Shown here: positions 7,401 to 16,628 of the stretch, piece after piece
Layout: each line of letters starts with the position of its first letter
Position numbering within the stretch: position 1 is the stretch's first letter
Source: Actinomycetes bacterium
GTDB lineage: Bacteria > Actinomycetota > Coriobacteriia > Coriobacteriales > Eggerthellaceae
DNA length: 24,259 nucleotides
Assembly (NCBI GenBank): GCA_023429565.1
Contig: JAEZDJ010000052.1
Span: forward strand, 1 to 24,259
Reading direction: 5' to 3'
Position numbers and translations under genes: made by a program
The notes under the pieces: model-generated
The model's database searches: none
Seen by the model: the letters and a program-made list of their open reading frames with translations, nothing else
Told to the model about the DNA's origin: nothing

Positions 7401-7413
7401 ATCACCTCCTTTC
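7401..7413 (-). promoter_or_regulatory. STAB-SD-like perfect anti-16S element
   Basis: The minus strand reads GAAAGGAGGTGAT across the end of this interval (13-14 bases), a full complement to the 3' end of bacterial 16S rRNA. No start codon sits at a normal distance: the nearest ATG (7402) overlaps the element and would give only ~17 codons, and the real gene starts 85 bases downstream with its own ribosome-binding site. Similar elements in Gram-positive leaders (cry3A type) bind ribosomes to shield a processed 5' end. That role is inferred here. Confidence 0.5.
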
Positions 7414-7436
7414 AGTTTTTCAGTCAGTGGAGAAAC

Positions 7437-10400
7437 CTAGACACGAAGTTTCCTCCGTGCGATCAGCACAGCTCCCAAGCCGAGGGCCACGCCAACCGCA
7501 CCTTCCGCCAAAGGCAAAGGCGAATCACCTGTGGGAGCCAAGGTCTTCAGGCCAGAAGTTGACGCATCTGCGCCCGTTTCTCCGCCTTGTCCGCAGCCAC
7601 CAGAACCCTGGTCATCGTCCGAAGGCTTATCGAAAGCAATGAGGAATTCTGACAGCCTGTCCACCGTCAGCGTGATCATGCCGTTCGCAACGGTTACCAT
7701 GCGCCGCTCGAACGACACATTACCCGCGTCATCAGTGTGCCTGATCACAATCAACGCCGTCCGTCCGTCGTATTCCGAGCCCACGGGAAACGAGATCTCG
7801 AGCAACCAGAACCCATCGCGAAGCATGCTTTCATCGCCATTTGACTCGACCCGGTTTAGAAGAACCTCATAGCCAAAAACCTTCTCGAAATCGCCGTCCG
7901 CGTATGACGAAAAAAGAGTGGACAGCAGCTCGGAAGAGGAATCGAGAGGATTCACCACCAGATCGACTCGAGCTCCTTCCGTGGCCCGATCGACAAAGAC
8001 CGTGCCCGATGCCTTCACCCCTGTTTTTCCATCCGTTCGGACAGGGGCGGCTATGACGAATGTTTTCGAGACTGAACCTCTGTACCAATCACCCAATCCC
8101 GTGATGATGGCGGTTGCGGTACCTGGCTGCACGTTACCCTGATAGCTGATCGCATAGTCTGCCCCCTCGACCAAGGCGTGTCCCGCAAAACTAACCCAAG
8201 CAGAAGGCATGACGGCTCCGCCGGTATACTCTTGATCGTTGATGGCCGCAACGGAGGCCAATGACAGGTCACCCTGAACTTTGAATGGCAGTATCTGCTC
8301 ACCGGTATAGTTTCCTATACCCACCACCGTCACCGTCGCGTATCCCACCGCAGCGTTGCTCGCATACCCTGCTATCCGATAATCAGCCCCTAGCGCAAGA
8401 CCATCCACCTCTACATCCGCCTCAACCGCTGCCCCTGCATAGGCACCCTTCGCCTGTGCAGACATCGACCTGTCAGCTATGTCAGCACGCGCCACCACAA
8501 AGCTGACATCGAGTGTTCCCGCATAATTCCCCTTGCCCGTCACCCGCATCCAGTAAGAACCGGCATTGATGTAGCCGTCGTAGGAGGCTATGACGTTCTT
8601 GTCGGCGTCAAGATACGCAATGGTGTAATCTGAGCCTTCCACCAACGGAACCGATTCGTCAATGCCAGTCACCACCGGGCTGGGATGATGCTTTTCTCCA
8701 TCGTAGATCTCAGAGGCGATGCCGTTCACCCTGAAATCGACTGCCGTTATACTGAACTCTGCATAAACTGTGCCGGTATACCCCGTCGGGTCCTCGCTCG
8801 ATCCCTCTCCCTTGATGACTGCCCGGTAGACTCCAGCATTTACCACTTCGTCATCCGAGAGAGCTGTCCACGTCACCGCTCCTTGGTCATCGGTTACTTT
8901 CCGCTCAAACATCACCGCATAAGCAGTCTTGCCAAGAACAGAACCTGAAGAATCCCTCACTTCGATGGATACCGTATCGGCCACCGACACACCCGTGTAG
9001 GGCAAATCGCTTGCAACCGCTGTGCCTCCGCTCACGTCATAGCGGGCATCCTTCACTATGTTGAAGGAAATCTGCAGCGTCCCCGCGAAACGACCCTTTC
9101 CCGCCACCGTGATGGTGGCTTGTCCCAAATCGGTATTGGCCTTGTAAGAAGCGATTTCATAATCGACATCTTTCGCCAGCACCAACCCCTCATAGGTGAG
9201 GACGGGAACAGGTTCGATGGCCTGGCCGGTCCATATCTGATCGGGGATGGCGGCCGCTGTTGTTGACTCCAAATTGACCGCCGCCACCGTGAAGGGGACC
9301 TCCTTGGCGCCGGTGTAGTTGCCCGAGCCGGACAGGATGAGCCCGGAGTAGTCCGCCACCGACGTCACCGTGCCGGAGACGACCGCGACGTAGTCGCCCG
9401 GCTCGGTGGGGGCGCCCTCGAGGGCGGCGCCCTGGGCGTCCTTGTAGGACACCGTGTAGTCGGTCCCCCGCACGAGGGCGTTGCCGAACCCGTCGACCAG
9501 GTCCAGCTGCGCCTCGACGGGAGAGCCGGTGGCGGGCGCGTTGTCGTTGACGGCCTCGGCCGTAGCGAGCCCGTTCTTGAACTCGTTCTTGACCAGCGAG
9601 GGCAGGCCCGCATATATGGTTTCGTCAGATATGTCATAGGGAGCGATGCGCGCCGTGGCGGCCGTGTCGGAGGGCTGCCAGTAGTCGGGCAGCACGACGC
9701 GGCCGCCCAGAGACGCGACGCGCGCGTCCCACGCCTCGGTCGTGGTGATGGTCACGCCCTTGACGCCCGCCGACGTCATGTCGTCCGTCGCGAGGGACAG
9801 GACGTAGAGCGACGGGTCCGCGATGGCGGCAGATCCGAACACGGCCGCGGCCACATCGGCCGACTTGAACTCCTTCGCGCTCGGCGCCACCACGATGCCG
9901 TCGAGCGAGGGGGCCTCGGCCGCCGGCTGGCCCGTGTAGCAGTATACGTTGGCGACGGTCGGCACCCCAGAGAGGGAGAACGCCGAGAGGGGGTTGGAGA
10001 CCTTGCCGTACGTCGAGTATATCTCCTTGGCGTTGATGCTCATGTGGCCCGAGCCCCGACCCACGGCCTGACCGTCCCTGGTCCAGGTGACGGACACCTC
10101 GCTTGCCGGGGGCCATACGCTGTTCTTATCCTTGTCGTTCGCCGAGTTGGGCACGACGGGATCGGTCGTCTCCACGTCGGGAGAGTAGGACACCTGGAGC
10201 TCGGCGGAAAGAGCCCCTTTGCCATAGCCGTCGATCACGTTGCCCTGGGTGGACTGGCTGCTGCTGGTGGTCCCGAACTTGTTTGGCAGGAGCAGCGACC
10301 CGTAGGTGGTGCCCGAAGGGAAGGCCGGGGCCATGAATGACTCGCCGGTCTTCGTGTCCTTGTTGACGGTGAGGGCGTACCAGATGTAGCCCGTCACCTG

Positions 10401-13400
10401 GAAATCCTTTTCAACGGAGAGGCCCGCGTAGGCTCCGATGCCGCTCACCGTGGCCCGGGCGGTGCCGAGGTTGGTGTTGCTCTCATAAGACACCGTGTAG
10501 TCGGTCCCCTCGGAAAGGACCTTGTCGCCGTCTCTGACGGTGAGGGCGGGCTCGGCCCCGGCCGGCCAGTCCTCGGGGCAGTAGCCGGCGTATCCCTTGA
10601 CCGCGGCCAGCGCGTCTGCGAGCTCCTGGTCGGTGAAGCCCTTGCCGTCGGCGCGGGCCACGAGGTCGGCGCGCACCGCGTCGGAGGTGACGGCCTCGAC
10701 GAGCTGGCCGGGGACGTCGTCGACGGAGAGGCTTCCGACCGGTTCGGTGGGCTTGTCCACCGTTGTCGACTTGGTGCCCGTGTAGTTGCCTATACCGGTT
10801 ATGTAAGCGATCTGCGTGTCGTCGCTTGGTCCGGCGGCGTACTGCACGGTGTAATCGATCCCCTCGGCCATGGTTGTCCCTTGCGCATTCTTCACCACAA
10901 GGGAGGAGCCACCCGCGACCGTGCAAGCATAGAGGTTCTGTGGCGCTATCGTGAATGATCCCGAAACCGACCCCGTGAAGTTATTCACACCTCGTACTAC
11001 ATAGGTGGCAGTGCCAGCATTGACATTCCTCGAATAGTCGACAAGATAATCCCCATCTTCGCCTTCGGTGTAATCGTGATACCATTCATTGCCCATTGAT
11101 ATAGGCGTTTGAGCGGTCCCGTCATACACAAGACCTGCGCCTGTCACACTAATCGACACTTGCGCAATGTCGGCCGGCCGAACCGTAATCGGAGGATTCA
11201 AGTTAAGATAAATGGTTCCCGTAATCTGCTTGCCATCGCTTTCTACACCGATTCGCGTCAGCTGATCGCCCGCCTTCTTTCCCATGTCTTCCGGCGCTAC
11301 CATGAATTTCGCCTGGCCAAGACTCGCACGCGTGGTTTCATACAGAATGTTTCCTTTGTACGCTATCTTTCGATAGACATCTTGACTTTGGTCTCTAGAC
11401 AGATAACCCGTATTCAGGTACCCCCAAGAAACGCTCACCCCTTCAATTTCCCAGTCCGCCGGATTGGTCTGAGAGATGTCAAGCGGCAAGATGCTGAAGG
11501 AACGGTCAGCAGATAAACCTGCATAAAGGCCTTTGCCACTTATATGTGCTGTGTAAACATGGTAATAGCTGTCAGATTGCTTTACATAACCGTAGTAGTA
11601 CGGAACGAAATCTAGCTTATCCTTTGAGAGAAACACATCGGTATCCTTCGTGACGCCGTTTTTCGTAGAACGGCTGACACAGGTCAACGTATAGCTGTAA
11701 TCTCTGCCATACTCAAGCTGCTCGTCCGTCGTGGCGTCGGTTATGTCGAGGTAGTCTTTCGGGTAAATATCTGCACCCGTCCAGGTGATGTCGCTCATAT
11801 TGGCCACGTTGAATGTGCTGGGATCGGCTATCTGGACCTCGACGGTGCGCGCCGTGCCAACCAGATTGTCCTTTGGCGTGACGGTTGCAACATAGGTTCC
11901 CCTATCCGCTAAATCGTCGGCTTCAACAGCCTGACCGGTATCTTTGTCGACATAGGACACCGTGTAATCCCGTCCTTCAATCAACGTGTTGCCATGCAGC
12001 TTCACCTGCACCAACCCACTCACAGGACCGCCCGTGTACGCCTGAGACGCAGGCTTGACCTCACAGGCAGAGATGTCCGCAGGCGTGATATCGAAGGCGA
12101 AGCACACATAGTTGGTGAACGACGACTTCCATGCGTATCCGCTGCGCACGGTCACAAAACCGCCATCGGAAACGTTGCGATTGGGCTCATCGGCAGATGA
12201 TGTCTGCTCTCCCGTATTGAGGGGACCGTAGACGTATTCATAATCGCCATACCGGTAATACAGCGTGCTCCCATCCGCATTGCTCACATAGTCATTAAGT
12301 TCTAGCGTCTTGCCGAGATAAGACAATTCCACTTCCGGTTTGATGGTCGCACCGGTGAATTCGATCTGCATACCCGGTTCTGCGGGATCACCATCGGATG
12401 GATAGGCCTTCAGATTGTCGTTGACCTTCCAGGCCGATTCCTCGCCCTCATCATCGGCGTAGGTGATCTGCTGATACTTGCAGTCTTGCATGAGGTCGGC
12501 GCTTTTCAGATCGAACTGACCGGTCGTGGTGGAGCCGGCATAAGACGCACTTCCGATGACTTGCACCACATACCCTGCGGGACCATCGTTTGAACCTCCT
12601 TCATTCTTCCCTTTATAAAGCTCACAGCTCTGCCCTACAGTCACGGTTGTGCTTTTACCCGAAGACGTGACAATGGGAATGACAGCCTTCGTCACATCCT
12701 TTCCCGTCAGTGGATCGTAGACCTTCGCGGCGCTGTCAGAGATGAGTCTTCCCTGACGGTCATACGCTTTGAACGATCGTCCCGCAGTGTCGGCGCCCAG
12801 CGCCGGCACCGGGTCGCCGTCAGGCGCTCCCGCCTCGTTCAGGAACTGGATGGTGCCGGCACTGTCAAACACGACATACTTGGGTGAAGCGTCGTTGCGC
12901 AGGTCATAGGTGTTGCTGTCGTAAACGACGAAGGAATAGGCGCTCGAGTCTATCTCCCCGCCAGCCGCGTCGTACACATGCACCCCCGAGGGAAACTGCA
13001 CCTCCCAATTGTATTTTTTCGCATCGACTTGAACCGTGGCCTCGCTGAGAGACCCTGACCCGATGCCATATTTCCACCCTGCGTTGCTCAGAGTTCCGCT
13101 GTATTTGCCGATGCCCCTGATGCTGAACGTATAAGGCGTTGGATCGTCGCTTCCCTCGCTGATGGCAGTGGCCCCCTCTTCGGGAATGACCACGAAGTCG
13201 ACGTTTTGATACAGGATGCCGCCATCCACCTGGACGCTGCTCATCGACACCGCGGGAACGGGCGTTCCGACGGCGGTGTACGAAGCGTAGTCCGCTTCGA
13301 CGAGCTGGGGATCGGCCAAGCCGATGTCGGTGGCACCCGTCGGTTCGGCCCATACGTTCAGGACCGGATACGTGTCATTGAGCTTGGTCCGGCCATCCTG

Positions 13401-15350
13401 CCCGTCGGCCGCATACCAGTACACCTGGAAGCCATTGGCTTTCATGCACCAAGCGTTGATCTGCGCGAGGCCTTCACTCGACTTCATCTCGTCGGTGGTC
13501 ATCACGTGGAGGTTGTTGTAGTCCCCCCATGAGGCGTCTCCCACCGCCGTGCTGTTCCCATCCGTTGAAGGATCGGTACCGGTGGTTGATCCGAGGACGC
13601 ACCCCTTCTTGATGACGCAATCGTGTACATATCCCTCATTCGACCCGACCAGGGCCCCAAACCGATAGCTGAGGATGTGTCCAAGCCCTATCTGGCCGGT
13701 GTTGTAGCAGCCGTACATTTCCGGCTTGTAGTTGGGGTCGTTCTTGATGGTGTCCAGGGTGTCCAGCTTCTCCTCACCCAGGCCCCCTGCAATGCCCGCC
13801 AGATAATACCCCGCCTGAGTGTTGTTCACCTGTGCGCGGTTTGAGCAGAACGTCACGTCGCCGTTCGTGTTGCCCACGATACCGCCTGCAAAAGGCTTGT
13901 TCCAGCGCGTCGTGATGACGGCCCCTTTGCTGCTGTTAGCAAACGTGCCATCGAGCTTGTTGTTCTCCAGATAGTTCCCGTTCGCGCATTCGGTGATGAC
14001 CGTATACGTGCCCGCCGTGCCCACGATGCCGCCCGCCTGATTGGCAGCAATGATCAGCCCCGTGTTATAGCAGTTCTGGACCGTGAGCACGTCGTCAGCC
14101 GTTCCGCTGTCCGGCGTGAGCGTCGATGACATGCGATTGCCCTGCACGACGTTGCGCAGGTTGCCGACGATGCCGCCGCACTGGGAAGCACCGTTGTTGT
14201 AGGTGGTGCCATAACCATACTTGCCGTCGTCCCCGGGAGACGAGGTGCGTACCTCTCCGGTGTTGGAACAGTTGACGATGCTGCCGTCAGAATATCCGAC
14301 GATGCCACCCACGCAGGCAGGTTTGGATATGACTTGCTCCCCAAATCGATCGACGCCTCCGTCGCCCGTGAACGAAAGCGACACCTTCCCCGCGTTCGCG
14401 CACCCCTCGATCTGCCCGACCGCGCGCAGCTGGGTGCTGAGCGTGTCGTCCCCGAACAGGCCGACGACACCGCCGACGTTCATGGCAACGGGCACCGCAT
14501 TGTCGGTGCTGTCGACGACGGCATCCTTGTCATTGCTCATCGTCAGAGTGGCTTGATAGGTGGAACCCGTCAGGGAGCCGTTCATGCGCCCGGCCACACC
14601 ACCGATGTTTTTGGTCGGTGTCGGCGTGTCGAGCGTGGGCGCAAACGTGCTCTCGACCGACATGGCCACGTTTGACGTGCAGTTGCTCACAGACCCGAGG
14701 CACAGGCCCACGATGCCGCCAACATTCTGAACGGTCTCATCCGTGGTAAAAGACACCTCACCGTTCACCGTCACATCCTCGATGACTCCCGATTCCGCCA
14801 CATATCCGAAGAACCCGGCATCGGAGGTGGTCTCGGTGATCCGCAACCCCGAAACGGACGACCCCTGGCCGTCAAACACACCGGAGAACGGGTTTCCCTC
14901 GGTCCCGATGGGAGTGAACTCATAGGCAGTGCCAGCGATGTTCAAACTCATGCTATTGGCAAGCTTGATGGTTTTTCCCTCGAAACTCACCGGCGCAAGC
15001 GTCTGACCATTGACCATTGCCGTGCCGTTGACCAGGTTAGACAACGCATAGAGCTGCGCTGGCTCGGTCAACGTGTATTCCGTCGCATCCTGATTGCTCA
15101 GGTACCAGGCGTATTTGGGATCAGCGAAAGTGGTGGCATACGCCGCATACACCCCACCCAGCACCAGGCAACACGCAAGGACCACCACGGCGGCAATGCG
15201 CGCTGGCCTTTTCCTTTTTCCAGAAAGGCTGCGGGAACCCTGCGGCTCGGCTGCATGCCGCCCCCACCCGCGCGTGATCGAAGGTCGCGCGCCATCGCTT
15301 TTCTGCGAATTCCCGCCGTTGGTCATCGTGTTCACGGTCGTATTCCCCAT
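7437..15350 (-). CDS. Giant cell-wall-anchored surface protein with GLUG and Ig-like repeats
   Basis: A 2637-aa exported protein. The N-terminus has ~50 basic/polar residues and then a signal or anchor helix (residues 51-72, IAAVVVLACCLVLGGVYAAY). Residues ~150-600 carry about nine GLUG-type units (GGIVG...SVSNC), expected to form a beta-helix. From ~680 to ~2430 there are many Ig-like MBG/bacterial-surface repeats with the hallmark LveGtDYtvsY followed by GtatvtvtGiGnYtGt and F.I. The C-terminus has LAPTGD, a hydrophobic helix and RRKLRV, a non-canonical LPXTG sorting signal. It should therefore be a long wall-linked stalk or scaffold. It follows the DUF2149 gene by 24 bases in the same cluster. 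GC content changes sharply within the gene, suggesting module exchange. The ATG at 15350 has GGGAG close upstream; ATG 15326 is an alternative. The ligand is unknown; adhesion alone is a possible alternative role. Confidence 0.9.
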   Translation of the reverse strand: MGNTTVNTMTNGGNSQKSDGARPSITRGWGRHAAEPQGSRSLSGKRKRPARIAAVVVLACCLVLGGVYAAYATTFADPKYAWYLSNQDATEYTLTEPAQLYALSNLVNGTAMVNGQTLAPVSFEGKTIKLANSMSLNIAGTAYEFTPIGTEGNPFSGVFDGQGSSVSGLRITETTSDAGFFGYVAESGVIEDVTVNGEVSFTTDETVQNVGGIVGLCLGSVSNCTSNVAMSVESTFAPTLDTPTPTKNIGGVAGRMNGSLTGSTYQATLTMSNDKDAVVDSTDNAVPVAMNVGGVVGLFGDDTLSTQLRAVGQIEGCANAGKVSLSFTGDGGVDRFGEQVISKPACVGGIVGYSDGSIVNCSNTGEVRTSSPGDDGKYGYGTTYNNGASQCGGIVGNLRNVVQGNRMSSTLTPDSGTADDVLTVQNCYNTGLIIAANQAGGIVGTAGTYTVITECANGNYLENNKLDGTFANSSKGAVITTRWNKPFAGGIVGNTNGDVTFCSNRAQVNNTQAGYYLAGIAGGLGEEKLDTLDTIKNDPNYKPEMYGCYNTGQIGLGHILSYRFGALVGSNEGYVHDCVIKKGCVLGSTTGTDPSTDGNSTAVGDASWGDYNNLHVMTTDEMKSSEGLAQINAWCMKANGFQVYWYAADGQDGRTKLNDTYPVLNVWAEPTGATDIGLADPQLVEADYASYTAVGTPVPAVSMSSVQVDGGILYQNVDFVVIPEEGATAISEGSDDPTPYTFSIRGIGKYSGTLSNAGWKYGIGSGSLSEATVQVDAKKYNWEVQFPSGVHVYDAAGGEIDSSAYSFVVYDSNTYDLRNDASPKYVVFDSAGTIQFLNEAGAPDGDPVPALGADTAGRSFKAYDRQGRLISDSAAKVYDPLTGKDVTKAVIPIVTSSGKSTTVTVGQSCELYKGKNEGGSNDGPAGYVVQVIGSASYAGSTTTGQFDLKSADLMQDCKYQQITYADDEGEESAWKVNDNLKAYPSDGDPAEPGMQIEFTGATIKPEVELSYLGKTLELNDYVSNADGSTLYYRYGDYEYVYGPLNTGEQTSSADEPNRNVSDGGFVTVRSGYAWKSSFTNYVCFAFDITPADISACEVKPASQAYTGGPVSGLVQVKLHGNTLIEGRDYTVSYVDKDTGQAVEADDLADRGTYVATVTPKDNLVGTARTVEVQIADPSTFNVANMSDITWTGADIYPKDYLDITDATTDEQLEYGRDYSYTLTCVSRSTKNGVTKDTDVFLSKDKLDFVPYYYGYVKQSDSYYHVYTAHISGKGLYAGLSADRSFSILPLDISQTNPADWEIEGVSVSWGYLNTGYLSRDQSQDVYRKIAYKGNILYETTRASLGQAKFMVAPEDMGKKAGDQLTRIGVESDGKQITGTIYLNLNPPITVRPADIAQVSISVTGAGLVYDGTAQTPISMGNEWYHDYTEGEDGDYLVDYSRNVNAGTATYVVRGVNNFTGSVSGSFTIAPQNLYACTVAGGSSLVVKNAQGTTMAEGIDYTVQYAAGPSDDTQIAYITGIGNYTGTKSTTVDKPTEPVGSLSVDDVPGQLVEAVTSDAVRADLVARADGKGFTDQELADALAAVKGYAGYCPEDWPAGAEPALTVRDGDKVLSEGTDYTVSYESNTNLGTARATVSGIGAYAGLSVEKDFQVTGYIWYALTVNKDTKTGESFMAPAFPSGTTYGSLLLPNKFGTTSSSQSTQGNVIDGYGKGALSAELQVSYSPDVETTDPVVPNSANDKDKNSVWPPASEVSVTWTRDGQAVGRGSGHMSINAKEIYSTYGKVSNPLSAFSLSGVPTVANVYCYTGQPAAEAPSLDGIVVAPSAKEFKSADVAAAVFGSAAIADPSLYVLSLATDDMTSAGVKGVTITTTEAWDARVASLGGRVVLPDYWQPSDTAATARIAPYDISDETIYAGLPSLVKNEFKNGLATAEAVNDNAPATGSPVEAQLDLVDGFGNALVRGTDYTVSYKDAQGAALEGAPTEPGDYVAVVSGTVTSVADYSGLILSGSGNYTGAKEVPFTVAAVNLESTTAAAIPDQIWTGQAIEPVPVLTYEGLVLAKDVDYEIASYKANTDLGQATITVAGKGRFAGTLQISFNIVKDARYDVSGGTAVASDLPYTGVSVADTVSIEVRDSSGSVLGKTAYAVMFERKVTDDQGAVTWTALSDDEVVNAGVYRAVIKGEGSSEDPTGYTGTVYAEFSITAVDFRVNGIASEIYDGEKHHPSPVVTGIDESVPLVEGSDYTIAYLDADKNVIASYDGYINAGSYWMRVTGKGNYAGTLDVSFVVARADIADRSMSAQAKGAYAGAAVEADVEVDGLALGADYRIAGYASNAAVGYATVTVVGIGNYTGEQILPFKVQGDLSLASVAAINDQEYTGGAVMPSAWVSFAGHALVEGADYAISYQGNVQPGTATAIITGLGDWYRGSVSKTFVIAAPVRTDGKTGVKASGTVFVDRATEGARVDLVVNPLDSSSELLSTLFSSYADGDFEKVFGYEVLLNRVESNGDESMLRDGFWLLEISFPVGSEYDGRTALIVIRHTDDAGNVSFERRMVTVANGMITLTVDRLSEFLIAFDKPSDDDQGSGGCGQGGETGADASTSGLKTLAPTGDSPLPLAEGAVGVALGLGAVLIARRKLRV
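7524..7541 (-). other. LAPTGD sortase-type sorting signal
   Basis: The codons for LAPTGD lie ~35 codons before the stop and are followed by an Ala/Leu/Gly/Val hydrophobic stretch and the basic tail ARRKLRV. This is the LPXTG layout with the first two residues rearranged (LA-P-T-G). No sortase gene is in the window. Confidence 0.7.
8040..13320 (-). repeat. Ig-like (MBG-type) repeat region within the giant protein
   Basis: Degenerate protein-level repeats of roughly 75-110 residues. The recurring DYTVSY-type strand appears as GRDYTVSY, GIDYTVQY, GTDYTVSY (twice), DVDYEIASY, GSDYTIAY, GADYRIAGY and GADYAISY. Each is followed by a G-x-YTG turn. The DNA copies are diverged, so the array looks old rather than recently expanded. 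Confidence 0.75.
13600..14900 (-). repeat. GLUG-type repeat region within the giant protein
   Basis: Repeated GG(I/V)(V/A)G units, for example NVGGIVGLCLG, NIGGVAGRMNG, CVGGIVGYSDG, QCGGIVGNLRN, FAGGIVGNTNG and RFGALVGSNEG. They are spaced by variable strands that often end in a Cys-Ser/Thr-Asn turn. The preceding GVFDGQG segment is typical of the entry to such beta-helices. Confidence 0.75.
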
Positions 15351-15374
15351 TCTCTCCCAAACATCATCTCTTGC

Positions 15375-15827
15375 CTACAAAGAGCTTCCGCCATCTGAAC
15401 CAGCTTCCGTCCCCGCATCGCTGCCCTGGACGTTCGAAGACCCATCTTGGGACGATGCCAATTCGTCCGCCGACGCATCCCCGCCCCCGTCCGATGATCC
15501 GGCATCCTCCTGAGTCTCGGTCATGACATACAGCTGTCCGGTCTTCGGGTCCTGATACACTTTTCCCAGTTCCATATAAGAACTCGAGGATGACTGCAAT
15601 ACCTCGGTCATCTCCTGCACGTTGTCCACTTCCTGCATGTCCGCCTGGTCGAGCTCAGTGACGTTCGGAAGGTCCAAGTTCCAGTACGACACGAGGGCAA
15701 GCATGAGACCGCAGGCAAACACCAGCATGACGTCGGCCAGGTTGACCAAGCCGACGCGCGGATCGGCGTCCTCCTCGTCCCGATACGGGTTTTGATACAG
15801 CGAGCCTGAAGAAAAATCACGCCGCAT
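15375..15827 (-). CDS. DUF2149 membrane protein, ExbD-like proton-channel partner
   Basis: A 150-aa protein with one transmembrane helix (residues ~27-48). The helix reads LVNLADVMLVFACGLM and matches the ExbD/TolR segment LIDVMLVLL, including the aspartate (Asp32) that carries protons in that family. The external part contains GKVYQDPKTGQLYVM, which I recall as typical of DUF2149. It ends in a disordered Asp/Ser/Gly-rich tail of ~45 residues. The start at 15827 has GGAGG eight bases upstream and lies three bases after the stop of the ExbB-like gene, so the two are translated together. In methanogenic archaea DUF2149 is, as far as I recall, also found beside MotA/TolQ/ExbB and CobN-type genes. 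A subunit of a force-generating proton channel is the likely role. Confidence 0.82.
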   Translation of the reverse strand: MRRDFSSGSLYQNPYRDEEDADPRVGLVNLADVMLVFACGLMLALVSYWNLDLPNVTELDQADMQEVDNVQEMTEVLQSSSSSYMELGKVYQDPKTGQLYVMTETQEDAGSSDGGGDASADELASSQDGSSNVQGSDAGTEAGSDGGSSL

Positions 15828-15830
15828 GTC

Positions 15831-16628
15831 TCAGCCCTCCACCGGCACCGACACTCGGGCCCGATCGTCGGAAACCATCGCGGCAGCTCCTGGCGCCGGA
15901 ACATGCACATCCCCGCCCAGAGGGAACGTCTGATGCATCGGAAGGCCCGCGCGCTCTGGGCCCGTATAGCCATGGAGCAGCTCGATGCCTTCCCTCCGAG
16001 CCTGCTCCGCCTTCTCCAGAATCGAGCTCATCAGAGCCTCCATGGCAACCATGTACTGCGCATACCAGCGTTTGCGGATAGAGCTGATGACCATGGCGAC
16101 GGCCGCCGCGACCAGGCCGGCAACCGTGCCGTCAAATGCGATGAGCAACGACGACGAAAGTTCCGTGACCTCGCCTTGACCCATGGCGACGATGCCGGGA
16201 CCCAGCGGGATCAAGGTGCAGATAAGCCCCATCATGGGACCGATTTTGGTGACGAGATCGGTCCGATGCACCATGCGCTGATGCCGGCCGTCCACACGCG
16301 CTATCTCCGCCTTGGCGAGCGAGAACAGGTCATCATCAGGAAGGCCCATGTTCCGCGCCACCATGACGAGCGCTTCCTTTTGCGACTTCAGCAGACCTGT
16401 GCCCTCGATGACGCCAACGACACCCTCATAGGGAGCGTCATGCACCGCGTTCACGTCGCGGGGGATATTCTGCTTGAAATGCCGTCGTTCCGTGAATATT
16501 TCCACGATGAGCGACCCGATGCAAAAAACGGTGAACGCCAGCAACAGCACCAAGATCACCATGGCCGGAACCATCAACGACTGGGCAACCAGGTGCATGA
16601 TGTCCTTCAGATAGAGCTCTCCATTCAT
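15831..16628 (-). CDS. MotA/TolQ/ExbB-family proton channel protein
   Basis: A 265-aa integral membrane protein with the ExbB layout: one N-terminal helix (residues ~17-45), a cytoplasmic segment of ~80 residues, and a C-terminal helical pair (about 129-149 and 160-184). Threonines placed as in ExbB/TolQ line the paired helices (LICTLIPLGPG and FDGTVAGLVAA). The family forms a pentameric channel that uses proton flow to move a partner. The start overlaps the stop of the upstream surface protein as ATGA and has AAAGGAA upstream; the DUF2149 gene follows three bases after its stop. There is no MotB-type peptidoglycan-binding partner or flagellar gene, and no outer-membrane receptor. The energised partner is therefore probably one of the surface proteins in the same cluster. 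Confidence 0.88.
   Translation of the reverse strand: MNGELYLKDIMHLVAQSLMVPAMVILVLLLAFTVFCIGSLIVEIFTERRHFKQNIPRDVNAVHDAPYEGVVGVIEGTGLLKSQKEALVMVARNMGLPDDDLFSLAKAEIARVDGRHQRMVHRTDLVTKIGPMMGLICTLIPLGPGIVAMGQGEVTELSSSLLIAFDGTVAGLVAAAVAMVISSIRKRWYAQYMVAMEALMSSILEKAEQARREGIELLHGYTGPERAGLPMHQTFPLGGDVHVPAPGAAAMVSDDRARVSVPVEG

Noticed and set aside
7401..7413. A fragment of a 16S rRNA gene 3' end
   Set aside because: Only 13 bases match and no rRNA sequence surrounds them; the minus-strand reading as a strong Shine-Dalgarno element is simpler.
15831..16628. Flagellar motor stator (MotA)
   Set aside because: No MotB-type peptidoglycan-binding partner or flagellar genes; the partner is a DUF2149 protein and the layout is ExbB-like.
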